From Cyclaneusma minus (taxonomy: Eukaryota; Ascomycota; Leotiomycetes; Marthamycetales; Marthamycetaceae), in the NCBI GenBank assembly GCA_037179335.1, contig JAKZHN010000018.1:558001-622000 (forward strand): a DNA stretch of 64,000 nt. Direction: 5' to 3'. The notes beneath the pieces are model-generated. The model saw only the letters and a program-made list of their open reading frames with translations. It did no database searches and had not been told where the DNA came from. This document shows, piece after piece, positions 1 through 11,375 of this stretch (positions are counted from its first letter, which is position 1; each line of letters opens with the position of its first letter). The position numbers were made by a program, and so were the translations under genes.

Positions 1-1767
1 GCAGTCGGTACGTTTCGTGAAACTATCTTCCACTCCACAAGACTAATACAACGATAGCCGCCGGTCTCAACATGAGCGAGCCATGTATGACGGGAATCGG
101 AGGAGACATGTTCTGTCTCTTTTACGACGCCAAAACGAAAAAGGTCCGATCTCTCAATGGCTCCGGCCGAGCGGGGAGCAAGTGTACTCTCGAGAAAATC
201 CGAAGCAGTCTCGGCTTGACCAACGAGAAGCATGCCAAAATCCCCATGTCCAGCGTACACTCCGTGACAGTGCCTGGTGCCGCAGCCGGTTGGGTGGATG
301 TTGTAGAGAATTTTGGAAGTGGCATGTCCCTAGAGCAAGTTCTAACTCCAGCCATCGAGATGGGAGAGAAAGGCTTTCCACTCCACGAGATCACTTCCCT
401 CCAAGTACGTATCACTCGGCAAAATTCATATGTCGCAACTAACGAATACATGTTCATAGTGGAGACAAGCAGAAAAGTCACTCAAAGCCGCCTCTCCCAA
501 CTTCGCTGAAATGCTCAAGCCTGATCCCAATGCCCCTGACGGCTGCCGTGGCCCCCGTGCAGGAGAAATCTTCAAAAACCCCACGCTCGCGCAGACCTTC
601 CGATCCCTTGCTAAAGACGGCAAAAAAGGTTTCTACACCGGACGAATCGCCGAAGCCCTCATCAAGGTATGCAAAGACCTCGGTGGCCACCTAGAGCTCG
701 AAGATCTTGAAAACCACATGAACATCGGTTCCGAAATCACCGAACCCATTTCACTGAAATTCACTGGCCAGGGCGTGAAAGAAAGCCATAAAAGCTACGC
801 AGACGGCCAGTCCGGCCAAGGAGATGAGGAAGAACATGGAGTGGAAGTGTGGGAACATCCACCAAATGGGCAGGGAATCATCGCGCTCATGGCTTTGGGA
901 ATACTTGAGGAGCTCGAACGGACGGGGAAGATTCCTACGTTTGCTAAGGAGCAACATAACAGCGCTGCACACATCCACGCCGTTGTCGAAGCTCTACGTA
1001 TCGCATTCGCTGACGGCAACTGGTGGATCACCGACCCCAACGTCGTCAAAGTGCCTATTAAAGAATTAATCTCCAAGCCCTACTTGGCAGAAAGAGCAAA
1101 GTTGTTCGATCCCACCAAAGCATCTCCAGCACTCGATCACGGCGAGCCAAGCCCAGCCCACAATCACAGCGACACGGTCTATTTTGCCGTCACCGATAAG
1201 TGGGGAAATGGCATTTCGTTTATCAACAGCAACTACGGCGGCTTTGGCACTGGTATAATTCCCAAGGGCTGTGGATTTACGCTGCAGAACCGTGGTGCGA
1301 ATTTTCGCCTTGATGAAGGACATCCGAATGTCTACGCGCCTGGAAAAAGGCCATATCACACCATTATCCCAGCTATGATCACGAATGCGCACGATGGCAG
1401 TTTGCACTCCGTGTATGGTGTGATGGGCGGGTTTATGCAGCCGCAGGGACATGTGCAGGTGTTGTTGAATATGCTGGCGTTCAAATATAATCCGCAGGCT
1501 GCGTTGGATGCGCCGAGGATTTGTATTGGGGCGGGGATGCCGGATCAGGGGAATGTGATGGATAGGACGGTTTATTTGGAAGAAGGGATTGGTGAGCAGG
1601 TAAAGAGGGAGTTGGAGGGGATGGGACATAAGTGTGAGATTGTGAAGGGTTTCCAAAGGGGGCTGTTTGGGAGGGGCCAGGTTATTAGGGCGCATGTTGA
1701 GGATGGGCAGTTGGTTTATAGTGCGGGGTGTGATCCGAGGACGGATGGGGCTGCTTACCCTGCGTAA
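1..1767 (+). CDS. Gamma-glutamyltranspeptidase-family Ntn hydrolase (5' partial)
   Basis: Model: exon 1-7 (cut by the window edge), intron 8-57, exon 58-404, intron 405-459 (branch CTAAC near 439), exon 460-1767. The joints stay in frame and restore the family run AVAAGLNMSEPCMTGIGGD near the start. The family cleaves gamma-glutamyl bonds or transfers the glutamyl group, and is made as a proenzyme that self-cleaves before a Thr nucleophile. The likely nucleophile is the Thr at 1174-1176 (context HNHSDTVYF), followed by the small-subunit motifs VTDKWGNGISFINSNYGGFG and CGFTLQNRGANF. The C-terminus CDPRTDGAAYPA is typical of the family. Roughly 570 codons are present and the N-terminus lies outside the window. 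The exact substrate (glutathione or another acylated compound) cannot be told from sequence. Confidence 0.88.
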
Positions 1768-2771
1768 AGTGAGGGGTCGGGGGAGTGGGGAGGTTTGGAG
1801 AAGTTGGGGTAGATTTGTTCTTGGACACCATGGTTGGTGACGTTGGCTATCGTGGAGATGATGTTTCGTGGTATGAGCAAGTAGCTGACCTGGCCGGAAC
1901 GCGGTTTGGGAGACGTGGATGGTCTTGTCTACTTGATCATCATAAGAAATACTCATTGACATAGTACACATAGAACGGGCAGGGTTACAACATATGAGCA
2001 AGGGAGACTGACTCTTCAGAGCGGCGACATCGGTCACGCGCCTTGCAATGCATTCCCAGTCATTAGGACAATGCACACTGATTCGAAACATCTCTAATGA
2101 TCAAGAGTATTCCCGATGATCAGTGATATTTCGAGGCATCATGAATAATTCAAACAGATCGTAGTCTCAGGTTTGAGATGCAATGGAGTTGGGACTTGTG
2201 CTTTAAATCACACTTCCTAGGCTCTCAGATTTCCTAGCCTCGCAATTCTCCCAACTTTGAATTACCTAGCTTCACATCTGTCATCTCCCAGCTTCATCAC
2301 TCATAGCTTCGCATCTTCAATATTCGGATTTCTCAGCTTCACATTTGCGCAGCTTTATATGGCCTAGCTTCTTCACACTTACCAGCTTCACATCTCTCAA
2401 ATTCATACCTGCGCAGCTTTACACGTGCGCAGCTTCACACTGCCCCAGCTTTACATTTCCCGGCTTTGTATCTCCCGGATTACACCACCCAGATTCACAT
2501 TTGTGCAGATTCGCATTTGCGCAGCTTTACACTGGCTCAGCTTCACACTGCCTAGTTTCACACTGCCTAGCCAAAATTCCCAGCTTTACAATTCCCATGT
2601 TCACATGTTCCCAGATTCACACTCCCTAGCTTCACATTTCCCAGTTCGTATCGAGATACTTCTTAGAAGGCTGAGAGGGCGCCCAAGGAGTTCAGACTTC
2701 TTTTTCCGTCCCACTGTAGTAGTACCCTTGTCATTACTACTTCACCAACTTCCCCCCTACCACTTCACCTC
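1768..2771. other. Intergenic, repeat-rich
   Basis: This gap lies between the 3' ends of two convergent genes. It holds a short stretch at 2104-2135 resembling the 19-bp palindromic repeat, a degenerate 16-bp minisatellite (2218-2645), and a sequence at 2680-2712 resembling the right inverted repeat of the 61.7-kb MITE. Open frames here simply follow the repeat unit, and I see no gene. Confidence 0.6.
2218..2645. repeat. Degenerate minisatellite, about 16-bp unit
   Basis: A unit close to CAGCTTCACATTTGCC (core AGCTTCACA or AGCTTTACA, then TTTGCGC, CTGCCC or TTTCCC) is repeated more than 20 times with substitutions and one- or two-base length changes. The apparent 94- and 116-codon frames rich in Phe, Ser and His are by-products of the period. 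It ends about 35 bp before a sequence (2680-2712, core GTTCAGACTT...CCACTGTA) like the right end of the MITE at 61657-61858, so it may be the interior of an old related element. Confidence 0.75.
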
Positions 2772-5182
2772 TTAATCCCAAACCCTCAACCCCACAAAAT
2801 CCGCCCCATACTGTACCAACCCCCCATTCCCCGCCTCATTCCCCACAACCACCGTATCTTCCCCTTCCCCAGTCCCCCAGCCCCCAACCAACTGTCCAAA
2901 AACCCCCGAATCCTCCCACCCCTTTCCCGGACTAAATAACTCACTGGTGTTGACCGTCAGCGGTAACTCCGCCCTTGTCCATTTATTTCCCGTCAACTCG
3001 TCTGTCGCTTCATTCACACTAATTGTCAAGTTCCTGGTATTAGTGCCTGTGGTAAACGCACTGCCAAACGCTATATCCGCATTGGCGTATACGAACTCCA
3101 CGAAGCGGGAAATGGAAGAGGTGGTAGTGGTGTTGAGGCGAGGGATGGAAAGGGATGCGGTGCCGGAGGGGGATATGTAGCCGATTTTCGAACCGCTGGG
3201 GAGGCAGTAGCCGGTTGTGCAGGCTGTGAGGGTGGCGGAGCCGGAGAGGGTGAAGGCGGTGGCGGGGTAGAAGGTGTTGGGTGGGTTGGTGAGGGTTAGT
3301 GAGGAGGGGGGCGCGGGGGAGGTGATGGTTAGGGTATTGTTTGGGGAGGCGAGGAGGGAGATGGTGGATGTTAGGGTTGTGGTGGAGGCGGGGAGAGTGT
3401 AGCTTTGGCCCTGGATGGTGATGGTTTGGGAGGTGGATGATGAAGGGAATGTTAGGGTGGCGGTGTAGGAGGAGGATGTCGTTATACCGTATATCGGATA
3501 GATCGTGGTTGTTTGTCTGTCACAGGACTGTCAGTATGCCGGGGCTATCATCTTGGGTAGGAGGAAAATCTACCCATCTGTGCTGATGAACCTAGAATCA
3601 TATATCCCCGAAGCAGTCGTATCTCCTAGCTCCACTAGCATCGTTCCATGTCCCTCGACCGCTGAGGTATAAGTCGTCAGGACATTCTCGACCGACACGG
3701 AACTCCAGACATCCTTCAAAGTCCCCGCAGTCTGTAGTCCCACAACAGGCAGATCCAACGTCAACTCTCTCGTCTCATTAATCAAGTTAATCAACGCAAC
3801 AATAATCCTACCATCACTAAGCGGTCCACTCCAAACCTCATATCCCTCCTCCGTCCATCTCCTATCAAACCCCGCCGCCACCCCCACGCTATCCTGATTA
3901 TAACCAATAACATTTTTTTCTTGCAAAATCGCCAAACTTTCCTCACTCACACTCGTAGTCGTATCGTTCAGCGCGCACCCGATAACCAACGGACTCTTTT
4001 CGTCACATCGTCAGTCAAGAGTTCGAGGTTGCACCAAGCCACACAGAATTCCCTGCGACTATAACATTTGACAGAAATTCTTGGCCCAGAGTTGGAAACC
4101 CGGAGCCGGGAATGCAACATACCTTCACAATTCCCCACATACTAAAGTGCGTCTGTTCCTCCGGCGTACTCAAAACGCCATTTCCCACCTCCAACATATC
4201 CAAATCGAGCCACTGTCCTGGACCTGCGAAACTAGTTTGTGGTACAGCTTGGTTTAGGATCCGTGGGATTGATCGCCAGGCAGGGATTATCTGCTTCTTG
4301 TCAGAATCTCGCCACTTCTTCCCATCATACGTTCAGAAAACCTCTTTGAAAACTCACATCGTTGGACATTCTCCAGGAGTTGCCTAGAGCGGGTGCCCAT
4401 GCGGAGGGGAAGTCGACGCCCCAGTCGCAGATCTGGAAAAGCATGGAGCGGTTGGTGGCGAGGATTGCGGCAGACATGTTGACGTAGTGACCGCGGGGGG
4501 AAACGCTGGGGGTGTAGGAGGTATCGGGGTAGTTCAGAGCAGCGTCAGAGTAGCAATTATCATACTTTAACAAATCGGCTCCCCAGTCCGCGAATGTGTC
4601 TGCATCTGTCTGTTCATAACCTGTTTAGTCCCGTCAGCTATTACGTCCAGAAAGCATCTGAAATGGCGGGAGACATACCCAAAGATCCAGCCTGAGCTGG
4701 ATCTCCTGTCATACACATCTGTATGCCTCCGTCCGAATACACGCCGAATTTGAGTCCTAAGCCATGAAGAAAGTCTGCCAAGGCTGGATAGCCACTTGGG
4801 AAGCGATCAGGGTTCCAAGTCAAGGTACCATCAGCGGTTCGGTCCGGAAGCGTCCAGCCGCAATCTACCGTCACATACTCGAAGCCTAAATCTGCAAGGC
4901 CAAGGGAAACTACAGCTTGCGCATTGGAATGGATGATGGATTCGTTCGGAGAACAGCTGTAGTGATTGTAGGAGTTCCATCTTCGCAAAAATTAGCCAAT
5001 TGCGCTGTCGATGACGATAGGACGAGAGGACAGAAAGAGAAAACGAGGTACCCCATAGGCGGCGTAATTGCGACGCCATTGTCTAGTCGAGGCTCGAGAG
5101 GAGAAGAAACAGATAGCGAGATGCTTGAAAGAGTTGAAAAGAGGGAAAGCCACGGGCTAGGAGTGCAGCGGAAAAACTTCAT
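2772..5182 (-). CDS. GH27 alpha-galactosidase with C-terminal beta-rich extension
   Basis: Six exons on the minus strand: 5182-5052, 4980-4679, 4620-4358, 4290-4123, 3995-3574, 3516-2772. All introns are GT-AG and keep frame, giving about 676 aa. The enzyme removes terminal alpha-1,6-galactose from melibiose, raffinose-type sugars and galactomannan. The N-terminus (MKFFRCTPSP, then a hydrophobic Ser-rich run) is a secretion signal. GH27 signatures are PPMGWNSYNHYSC, DCGWTLPDRTADG, KYDNCYSD (nucleophile about Asp165) and NSWRMSND (acid/base about Asp232, last codon of exon 3). Residues from about 430 onward form a Thr/Ser-rich beta-type extension ending in VGLRVWD. Overall size resembles AglD-type fungal enzymes rather than the short AglB type. 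An in-frame Met five codons upstream (5197) is an alternative start. Confidence 0.9.
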
Positions 5183-5830
5183 CCTGAGAGAATACAAAGA
5201 GACGGGAGACTGAGAGACGTGAAGAAGAAAAAGTGTAACTGGCGTTTACACTTTTCTGTACCTGCATAACTAAGTTATAGTTGTCTGGAGAATGATACTC
5301 AATTGAGTCGGAGTTAGATACATTGCACGCTCAGGCGGCCGGCCTACTCTTGCAGCGCCACCTCCGTGCCGTTGTCCGATTTGTTTGGTGGATTTACCTG
5401 AGGATTGCCGACCATATGAGGGGCCAGACCAAGGAGAAAAAGCAGAATCAAGAATAGCTATGCATGTAATATAGCAGTATGGACCGAAAATCCGGGGATG
5501 TGGGGAAACCTGGAGGGATGACGTGTGGGGTAGTGCCCGCGAGATTCCGCCCCGCTTTAAGCATATATTTGGCCCGAAAGCATAAGTATATTCCAAGCGC
5601 TCCAATCATCTCCCGGTGTTTCAGTCTTCAAGGTTCCGCCAGAATCGACTATTTTTAGAAGCAGAATTTCGTGTTGAAAGCCGATCTTCCTCGTATTCGA
5701 GCTTCTCGGTGGCTCAAATATCAGTTGAGCTTTTGGCACACTTGCTCGCAAATATGACAATTGGCAAGATTCGATGCTATGAGCCTATGAAGGACGCATG
5801 GTACTAGCCGGTCGGAGAAGCCGCAGGTAT
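5183..5830. other. Intergenic (promoter of the alpha-galactosidase, 3' flank of the arylsulfotransferase-like gene)
   Basis: About 650 bp with no frame that looks coding. It should contain the alpha-galactosidase promoter and the 3' end of the next minus-strand gene. I recognised no specific regulatory site. Confidence 0.4.
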
Positions 5831-7832
5831 TCAAACGTCCAAAAGAAGAGTCAGGCCCGCGACCACAACACATAGAACAGACAGACCAGGCGCATTGAAT
5901 CCAGACGCCGCACCCGTCGAGCTCGCAGTAGCACTAGCCGTTGAACTAGCCGTTGAACTTGCCGTCAAACCAGTAGCCGACCCTGTCGCCGTAGGGCTCG
6001 CGCTCGAAGAACTCATACTCGCCGATGGTGCCGTACCATTCGGGCCCGGCCCCGGCGAGCTGCCGCTGGAAATTTCCACAACAGCCGAATTCCCCAACAG
6101 CGTCCCATTGCCAGCAAAAGCACCAACCTGCGCAAACCCATCCGCAGTACTCAAAGCAAAGCTCGTCTCAAACCCCGTCTTGTTCACTTCTCCCAGCAAG
6201 CCCAAGCTCGCACTATCAGATCCAGTGTAGACTTTCCAGCTCGCAACCTCCGTTGCACCATTCCAGCTAAAATACGCCGTTTCGTTTTTCACAACCAAGT
6301 TTGGAGGATAGGTGGGGTTTCCGACCCAGGGATAACGGTGGATGCGGTAGGCGTAGACGAGGTTGTTGGTACCAGAGCGGATGTCCATGCGCACGTCGCC
6401 GTCGGGGCCGAATTCTTTGAATACTGGGATAGTGCCGAAGCCTGCGAGCCAGTTACCGTTGGCCTGGGGCTCGAAAGAACCTTCCGCGACTGTTCCTTCG
6501 AGGTCGGTAGGGTCTTGGAAGCGCTGAACGAGCGTAGCGTTCCAGTCTGTGAAAGAGACGTTGAGGATTAGGCCGCTGGAGGGATATTTTTCGCCGGCTG
6601 CGTTTGTGTAGGGCGAGTTGGCGTTGTCGTACCAGTGAATTATGGCGCTGGTGTCGGTTTGGTTCAGGATACGGGCTTCGTGGGCGTAACTCTGAATTTG
6701 AGCTTGGTTAGAAGGCGTGTAAAATGACATAGGAGTCAGAAGCTGTAGGGAGAAGCAAAAGACTTACGAAGCCTCCGTCCGCAGGAAGAGTAAAGTTCCC
6801 CCCACTGATACCTCCCACCCACCATTCCACGTCACCAACTTTATTGATCATGTAAGTACCGCATACATAGCGACCATTGATAAGATAGCTGCCGTTTTGA
6901 CTAATAGGCTGAATCGAATTGATATGGAACCATGGCCAAGGATTGTCGCTTGAGTTTCCGACCCCGTCTGTCGGGAACGGGACCTAGGATTTATCATATT
7001 AGCTTTAGCGATAGATAGCATAGAATCTACACAAGGTTTCAGTTTAACTTGCGTGAGTTGAATTTAGAGGTATATGCTCCCCTGCGCTCCACTCAAACAG
7101 AACTTCCTCGGTCTCGAGGTCGAATTCATAAATCTTAGCATCGTAGATCCAGCCCTCCTCTGGACCTCCTACTGATGAGAGGTTCGCGTTTGTTACGTTG
7201 ACGAGAGTCGTAACCACGGTGCCCCAGTCAGTTAAATACTGCTCGTGAACATCAAGTGTGCAGTTATATTTCATACCGTCCGGAGACACGACGTTTAGGG
7301 TGGGACAGAAAGTCTTGATGGTGTTATAGGAGGAGTCGACAATTTTGAGGCTGCCGTAGAAGCCGTTGGCTGTAACAAAAGAGCCAGTCCTCGTCACTTG
7401 TTAGCTGTATTTACTAGACGTGGGTGGTAAGTTCTATGAAAGGACTTCCTTCAGCCCTCTTACCAGTATGTAAGAACAGTTTGGTTTTTGTAAGTCGTGA
7501 CTTGAAGGTTCGTGACTGCAGTCGTAGGGCCGTTCCAGATTAACTCTCCATCGTCATCCATTCTGCGCTGCGCATTAGTAAACATGTACTTTGTTTGGTT
7601 TTGAGCTGAATAGATGAGCGTACATTAAAACCGCGGTTGGATATTCGCCATTCGTGTGCTGGCCAAAAGCGTCCTGCTGGTCAAAGATGAGAAGTCCATC
7701 TTGAAGAGGTGCCCCTGATTTCGTGATGTTGAGGATAGGTGGTTGGAAAGTTGAGGAATTGAACTCCTGATAGGGCCAGACTTGTGCTGTCACGATACCG
7801 AGAAATGCGAGGGCCAACCAGAATGGTAACAT
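5831..7832 (-). CDS. Secreted arylsulfotransferase-like protein (ASST family), probable GPI anchor
   Basis: Five exons: 7832-7624, 7562-7464, 7389-7053, 6983-6768, 6691-5831, about 573 aa. The start is chosen because MLPFWLALAFLGIVTAQ is a clean signal peptide; an upstream in-frame Met at 8096 gives no signal. Family-like runs include MDDDGELIWNG, WHF-type segment WFHINSIQPIS, GDVEWWVGGISGG and SYAHEARIL. Bacterial members move sulfate between phenols; the fungal members are mostly uncharacterised. The C-terminus is Ser/Thr/Ala-rich, then hydrophobic (LSVLCVVVAGLTLLL), which suggests a GPI anchor. Intron 3 (7052-6984) only works with a GC donor (GCAAGT). It is also nearly identical to an intron in the flavoprotein gene at 22 kb. 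Intron 4 has a perfect CTAAC branch site. Confidence 0.82.
6984..7052 (-). mobile_element. Introner-like intron, copy 1
   Basis: A 69-nt intron between codons for His and Val of the arylsulfotransferase-like gene. On the minus strand it begins GCAAGT and ends TAG. Its last 52 nt match those of the intron at 22681-22613 at 42 positions with one 1-nt gap (manual alignment), including an identical CTTGTGTAGATT block and GATAAATC near the 3' end. Total length is also 69 nt in both. The host genes are unrelated. Confidence 0.75.
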
Positions 7833-8512
7833 CTTGACGGATTGAAGCGCGCCATTGAGACATGGAGAGGAAACACTGACTTTTATGAACTTAGAGATTT
7901 TGGTACACCACAGGGGACCGAATCCTTTGACTGAGAAAGGGTGTAAGGAAACTTGGTGGAAATGGCTCTGGTAACACTCTCCCCGCTCGCAGCCCTCACA
8001 ACCGGACGAGAATTGCTGCATGAAGCCATGGCCCGTTGCATGGAATACAACGTCGGGATCCGGGCAATTGAATCTCACTTGAAGGTTGAAAGCCATTCAA
8101 GCCACCTGCAGACGGCAGTGGCAGATGCGGAGTGGACAAATGTGACGCAATTGAGGGGATCTGCCCCTGTGAGTGCGGCCATCCTTCCCGTGAGCCAATG
8201 GAAGCGAGGTTACCCTCATCACGATCACCGACGACGATGGTGTCGCTGAGCCAGCTCAAAAGAGATACCAAAGCGACATGTCGGCGTCAATTTCCTCCGA
8301 CTCCTTGTCCTGATCGTAAGATACTTCTTACGAAGTTTAGGTTGCTTCCGCTGACATGTCGGAAGCCCAACGTCAACATATCATGACAATTTAGGTCAAA
8401 AGACCAGACTTCCGATCATGACTATCATAATGATGCCCTGTCAATACCGTGGGCTTCAGATTATGAAGACGTTGTAGAGCGGGACTCACCGCGTCGAATA
8501 AGCCTCACCGCT
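7833..8512. other. Intergenic up to the retrotransposon insertion
   Basis: Upstream region of the arylsulfotransferase-like gene. No convincing coding exon was seen. The retrotransposon target duplication begins at 8513, so the element inserted about 680 bp upstream of this gene's start codon. Confidence 0.5.
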
Positions 8513-8517
8513 GTCGA

Positions 8518-8720
8518 TGTTGCGACTGTTGCAGGAGCTCAGGAGCTCTCTCCCCTGAAGGGGGATAGCGTAGAATAGCGTAGCTTAGTCAGCAGGAGGG
8601 AAGTGGTAATGGCTTTATGGCCGTAGCCATCTTCCTTTCTATATATTTGAATTTATCAACCGCTGGGCCCCCCCCTCCATCTGTTAATCGGTTACTGTGT
8701 CTATTCTAGTAATCCCAATA
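8518..8720 (+). repeat. 5' LTR of the outer retrotransposon
   Basis: 203 bp, TGTTGCGACTGTTGCAGGAG at the start and AATCCCAATA at the end. It differs from the 3' LTR almost only by transitions. It keeps a GC-rich segment (ACCGCTGGGCCCCCCC) although the adjacent interior is almost pure A/T. Confidence 0.88.
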
Positions 8721-11333
8721 CTAATCAGTGTTCCTTCACGGAAATACAGATTGGCAAGGGCCATCCATTAAAAAGGTTTTTTTAATAGCAATTTTAATTT
8801 TTAATTACGTGCGCGTATTAAGGATTTTGTGTAATCGTTTTTAGAAAGCTGGACGCCTAAATTAATACAAATTCTGCAATACAAATCCTTTTTATCGATT
8901 TATAAGCGTGCTATCGAAAAAAGCCTTAAAAATTGCGATATTTTAAATCCCTTTAAAATTAAATTAACGGACCGATTTCCAAAAATCAGAATTATTAAAA
9001 AATCACCAAGGCAATAAATTTGCAATTATTATGCGCTATTTTAATAATATAATTTTATTAATTTAAATTATTTTGGAATTATTAAAGCCTGATTGCATTT
9101 TATTACGCAATTAATTAAGCTTTTTTAAAAACAAACCTCAACAATACCTTTTTTCTCGACCGATTTGCTTTGCCATTAAAATTCCCGCTTTTACCAATTA
9201 TCTATTTAAGCCTTTTTTATTCGAATTCAATTTCCATAATTAATTTAATTAAAAAAATTAATTTTACAATTTTTAAGCCATTAACGGTCGATAAATTTAT
9301 TTAATAACACCACCACCATTATTTAATAAAATTTCCATTTTCCCGACAAAATTTCATTTACCAAATATATTTATTTAATGCGGAAAATCCCAAAAACCCT
9401 AATAATTATTTTTATATTTTTATATTATTAATTTTAATTAAAAGCGGTATACCATTTTAAATTTTCACCATTTTAATATATAAATCGGCAATGCATTTTC
9501 CTTGCATTGGTATTATGCAATTATAAAAAATTAAATATTTTGCACCGCTATTTTAATATTTTAGAAAATTCCGCATTTTTTTGCGCATTTTATACATTTT
9601 TGGCGTTTTTTTATATTTTTCGCCATTTTCTCATTTTAGAATCGGACGAAAATATTAAATTATCCATTATTTTTGCAGAATTTTAATTAGTTTTAAGTTT
9701 TTTATTTAAAAAAATTTTATTTTTATTTAAAAAAATTTTATTTTTATTTAGAATATTTTTTAATTTTATTTTTTCCGCCATTAATTTCAAAAACTTCGAA
9801 ATCGGTTATATTTTATTTAAATTGGCCAATATAATAAATACTCTAGAAATTACCAATTTTTTTTCTATTCCGGTTTTTGTAGCCGCTTTTTTATTAATAA
9901 TTTTTAAAAATTTAATTCATTAGGCCAAAGGCTATAATTTTAATAAATATAATTTTACGAAAATTTCTATTTATAAAAAGCCAATTATAAAAGCTTATTT
10001 TTTAAATGCCTATGGCTATTATATTATTAATGGTATTAAATATGCTAAATTTTAATAAAAATTCCGCTACGATTTTAATTTCTGGCATTATATTTAATAG
10101 GAAAAAATTAATAATTTTCTCCGCAAAATTCTATATTAATATTTTTAAATAAATAATATTTATATTAAATAAGCCGGCCAAATTAATAATGCCTTTATTA
10201 AAATTTTAATTAAATAAAAAAAAATATAAATAAATTTCTAAAAAGCTTTAATTTTTTTTTAAGCTCCCGTTTTGAAATTATTTTTTTATTATAAAATTTT
10301 AGCCCTATTAGCTTTACTAGCTTTTGCAGCTTCGCAAGCCTTATAAAAAGCTCCTATTATTGGCTTTAAAATTGGCGCATTTTCAAAATTTATTAACGCC
10401 AATAATATATTTTTTTAAAACGACAAATTTAAAATTGCCGAAAAGCTTGCCAAATCGAATAATTTTAATAGCTTTAATTTAAATTTAAATTATAATTTTT
10501 GGGCCGATTTAAATATTTAATTAATTAATTATTAAAAGCTTTATAAAGCTAAAGCTTAATACCGCAAAAATAATGCTATTTTTATGCCCTTTATTAAAAA
10601 AAAATTCGATAATATTATTTTTAAAAAAATATTTGATTTTATAAAATTTTATAGCAATAAAAATAAATACGGTAGTAATATATTTAATATTTTAAATAGC
10701 AAATTTTAAATATTTTATAATGCTTGTATAAAAATTGGTTTAAAAGCTTTAAATTATAATAAAGCGTATTTGATTATGCTAAAAAATAAGGCAATTTTTT
10801 TTTTATAATAAGCTATTTGGTAAAGGCTATTTAATTGCCAAGCTTATTTTCAAAATTAAAAAGCATTTTAAAACAAAATTTAATTGCTAAAAATACTTTA
10901 TTTTATAGTATAAAATTGTTTTTAAAATTGTTTTAAAAAATTTAGCTGGTAAAAAAAACCCAAATTTAAATATTTAAAATTTTTATTTAAAAAGCTTTAT
11001 AAAATTCAGCAAGGCTTTAATATTGTTTATTAAATTCGCAAGCTAAATTCGTATAATAAATTAATAAGCTTTTATATGAATATAAAAAAGTATAAATATA
11101 TTATTATAAAGCCAGTAAAAATATATAAAAATTTCTATGCTAATTTATGCGTTTTTGTCCTTATTTATATGCATTTAAAATTTGCTAGCGATTATAATCA
11201 ATTTCCAATTAATAAATAATTTTCAGATCGCAGAAATAATTAAAGCCAAAGCTTTAATTGCAATTAAAATTTAAGTCGAATCCGAATGCCAGATTTATTT
11301 GCCGTTCCAATTATAATTTATTCTAATTGCCAA

Positions 11334-11375
11334 TGCTTTATTTGCGGCTATTTAAATTATTAATTTATAAATTAT
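11334..11375 (+). pseudogene. Gag zinc-knuckle relic of the outer element
   Basis: Plus-strand reading gives C-F-I-C-G-Y-L-N-Y-stop-F-I-N-Y. The spacing is that of a CX2CX4HX4C knuckle in which His and the last Cys have each become Tyr. Both changes need only C:G to T:A transitions, the RIP type. It is too short to name the family, but it supports plus-strand gag orientation. Confidence 0.45.

Noticed and set aside
2345..2775. Phe/His/Ser-rich ORFs as a secreted repeat protein
   Set aside because: They track the 16-bp minisatellite, whose period is not a multiple of three, so no frame is maintained.
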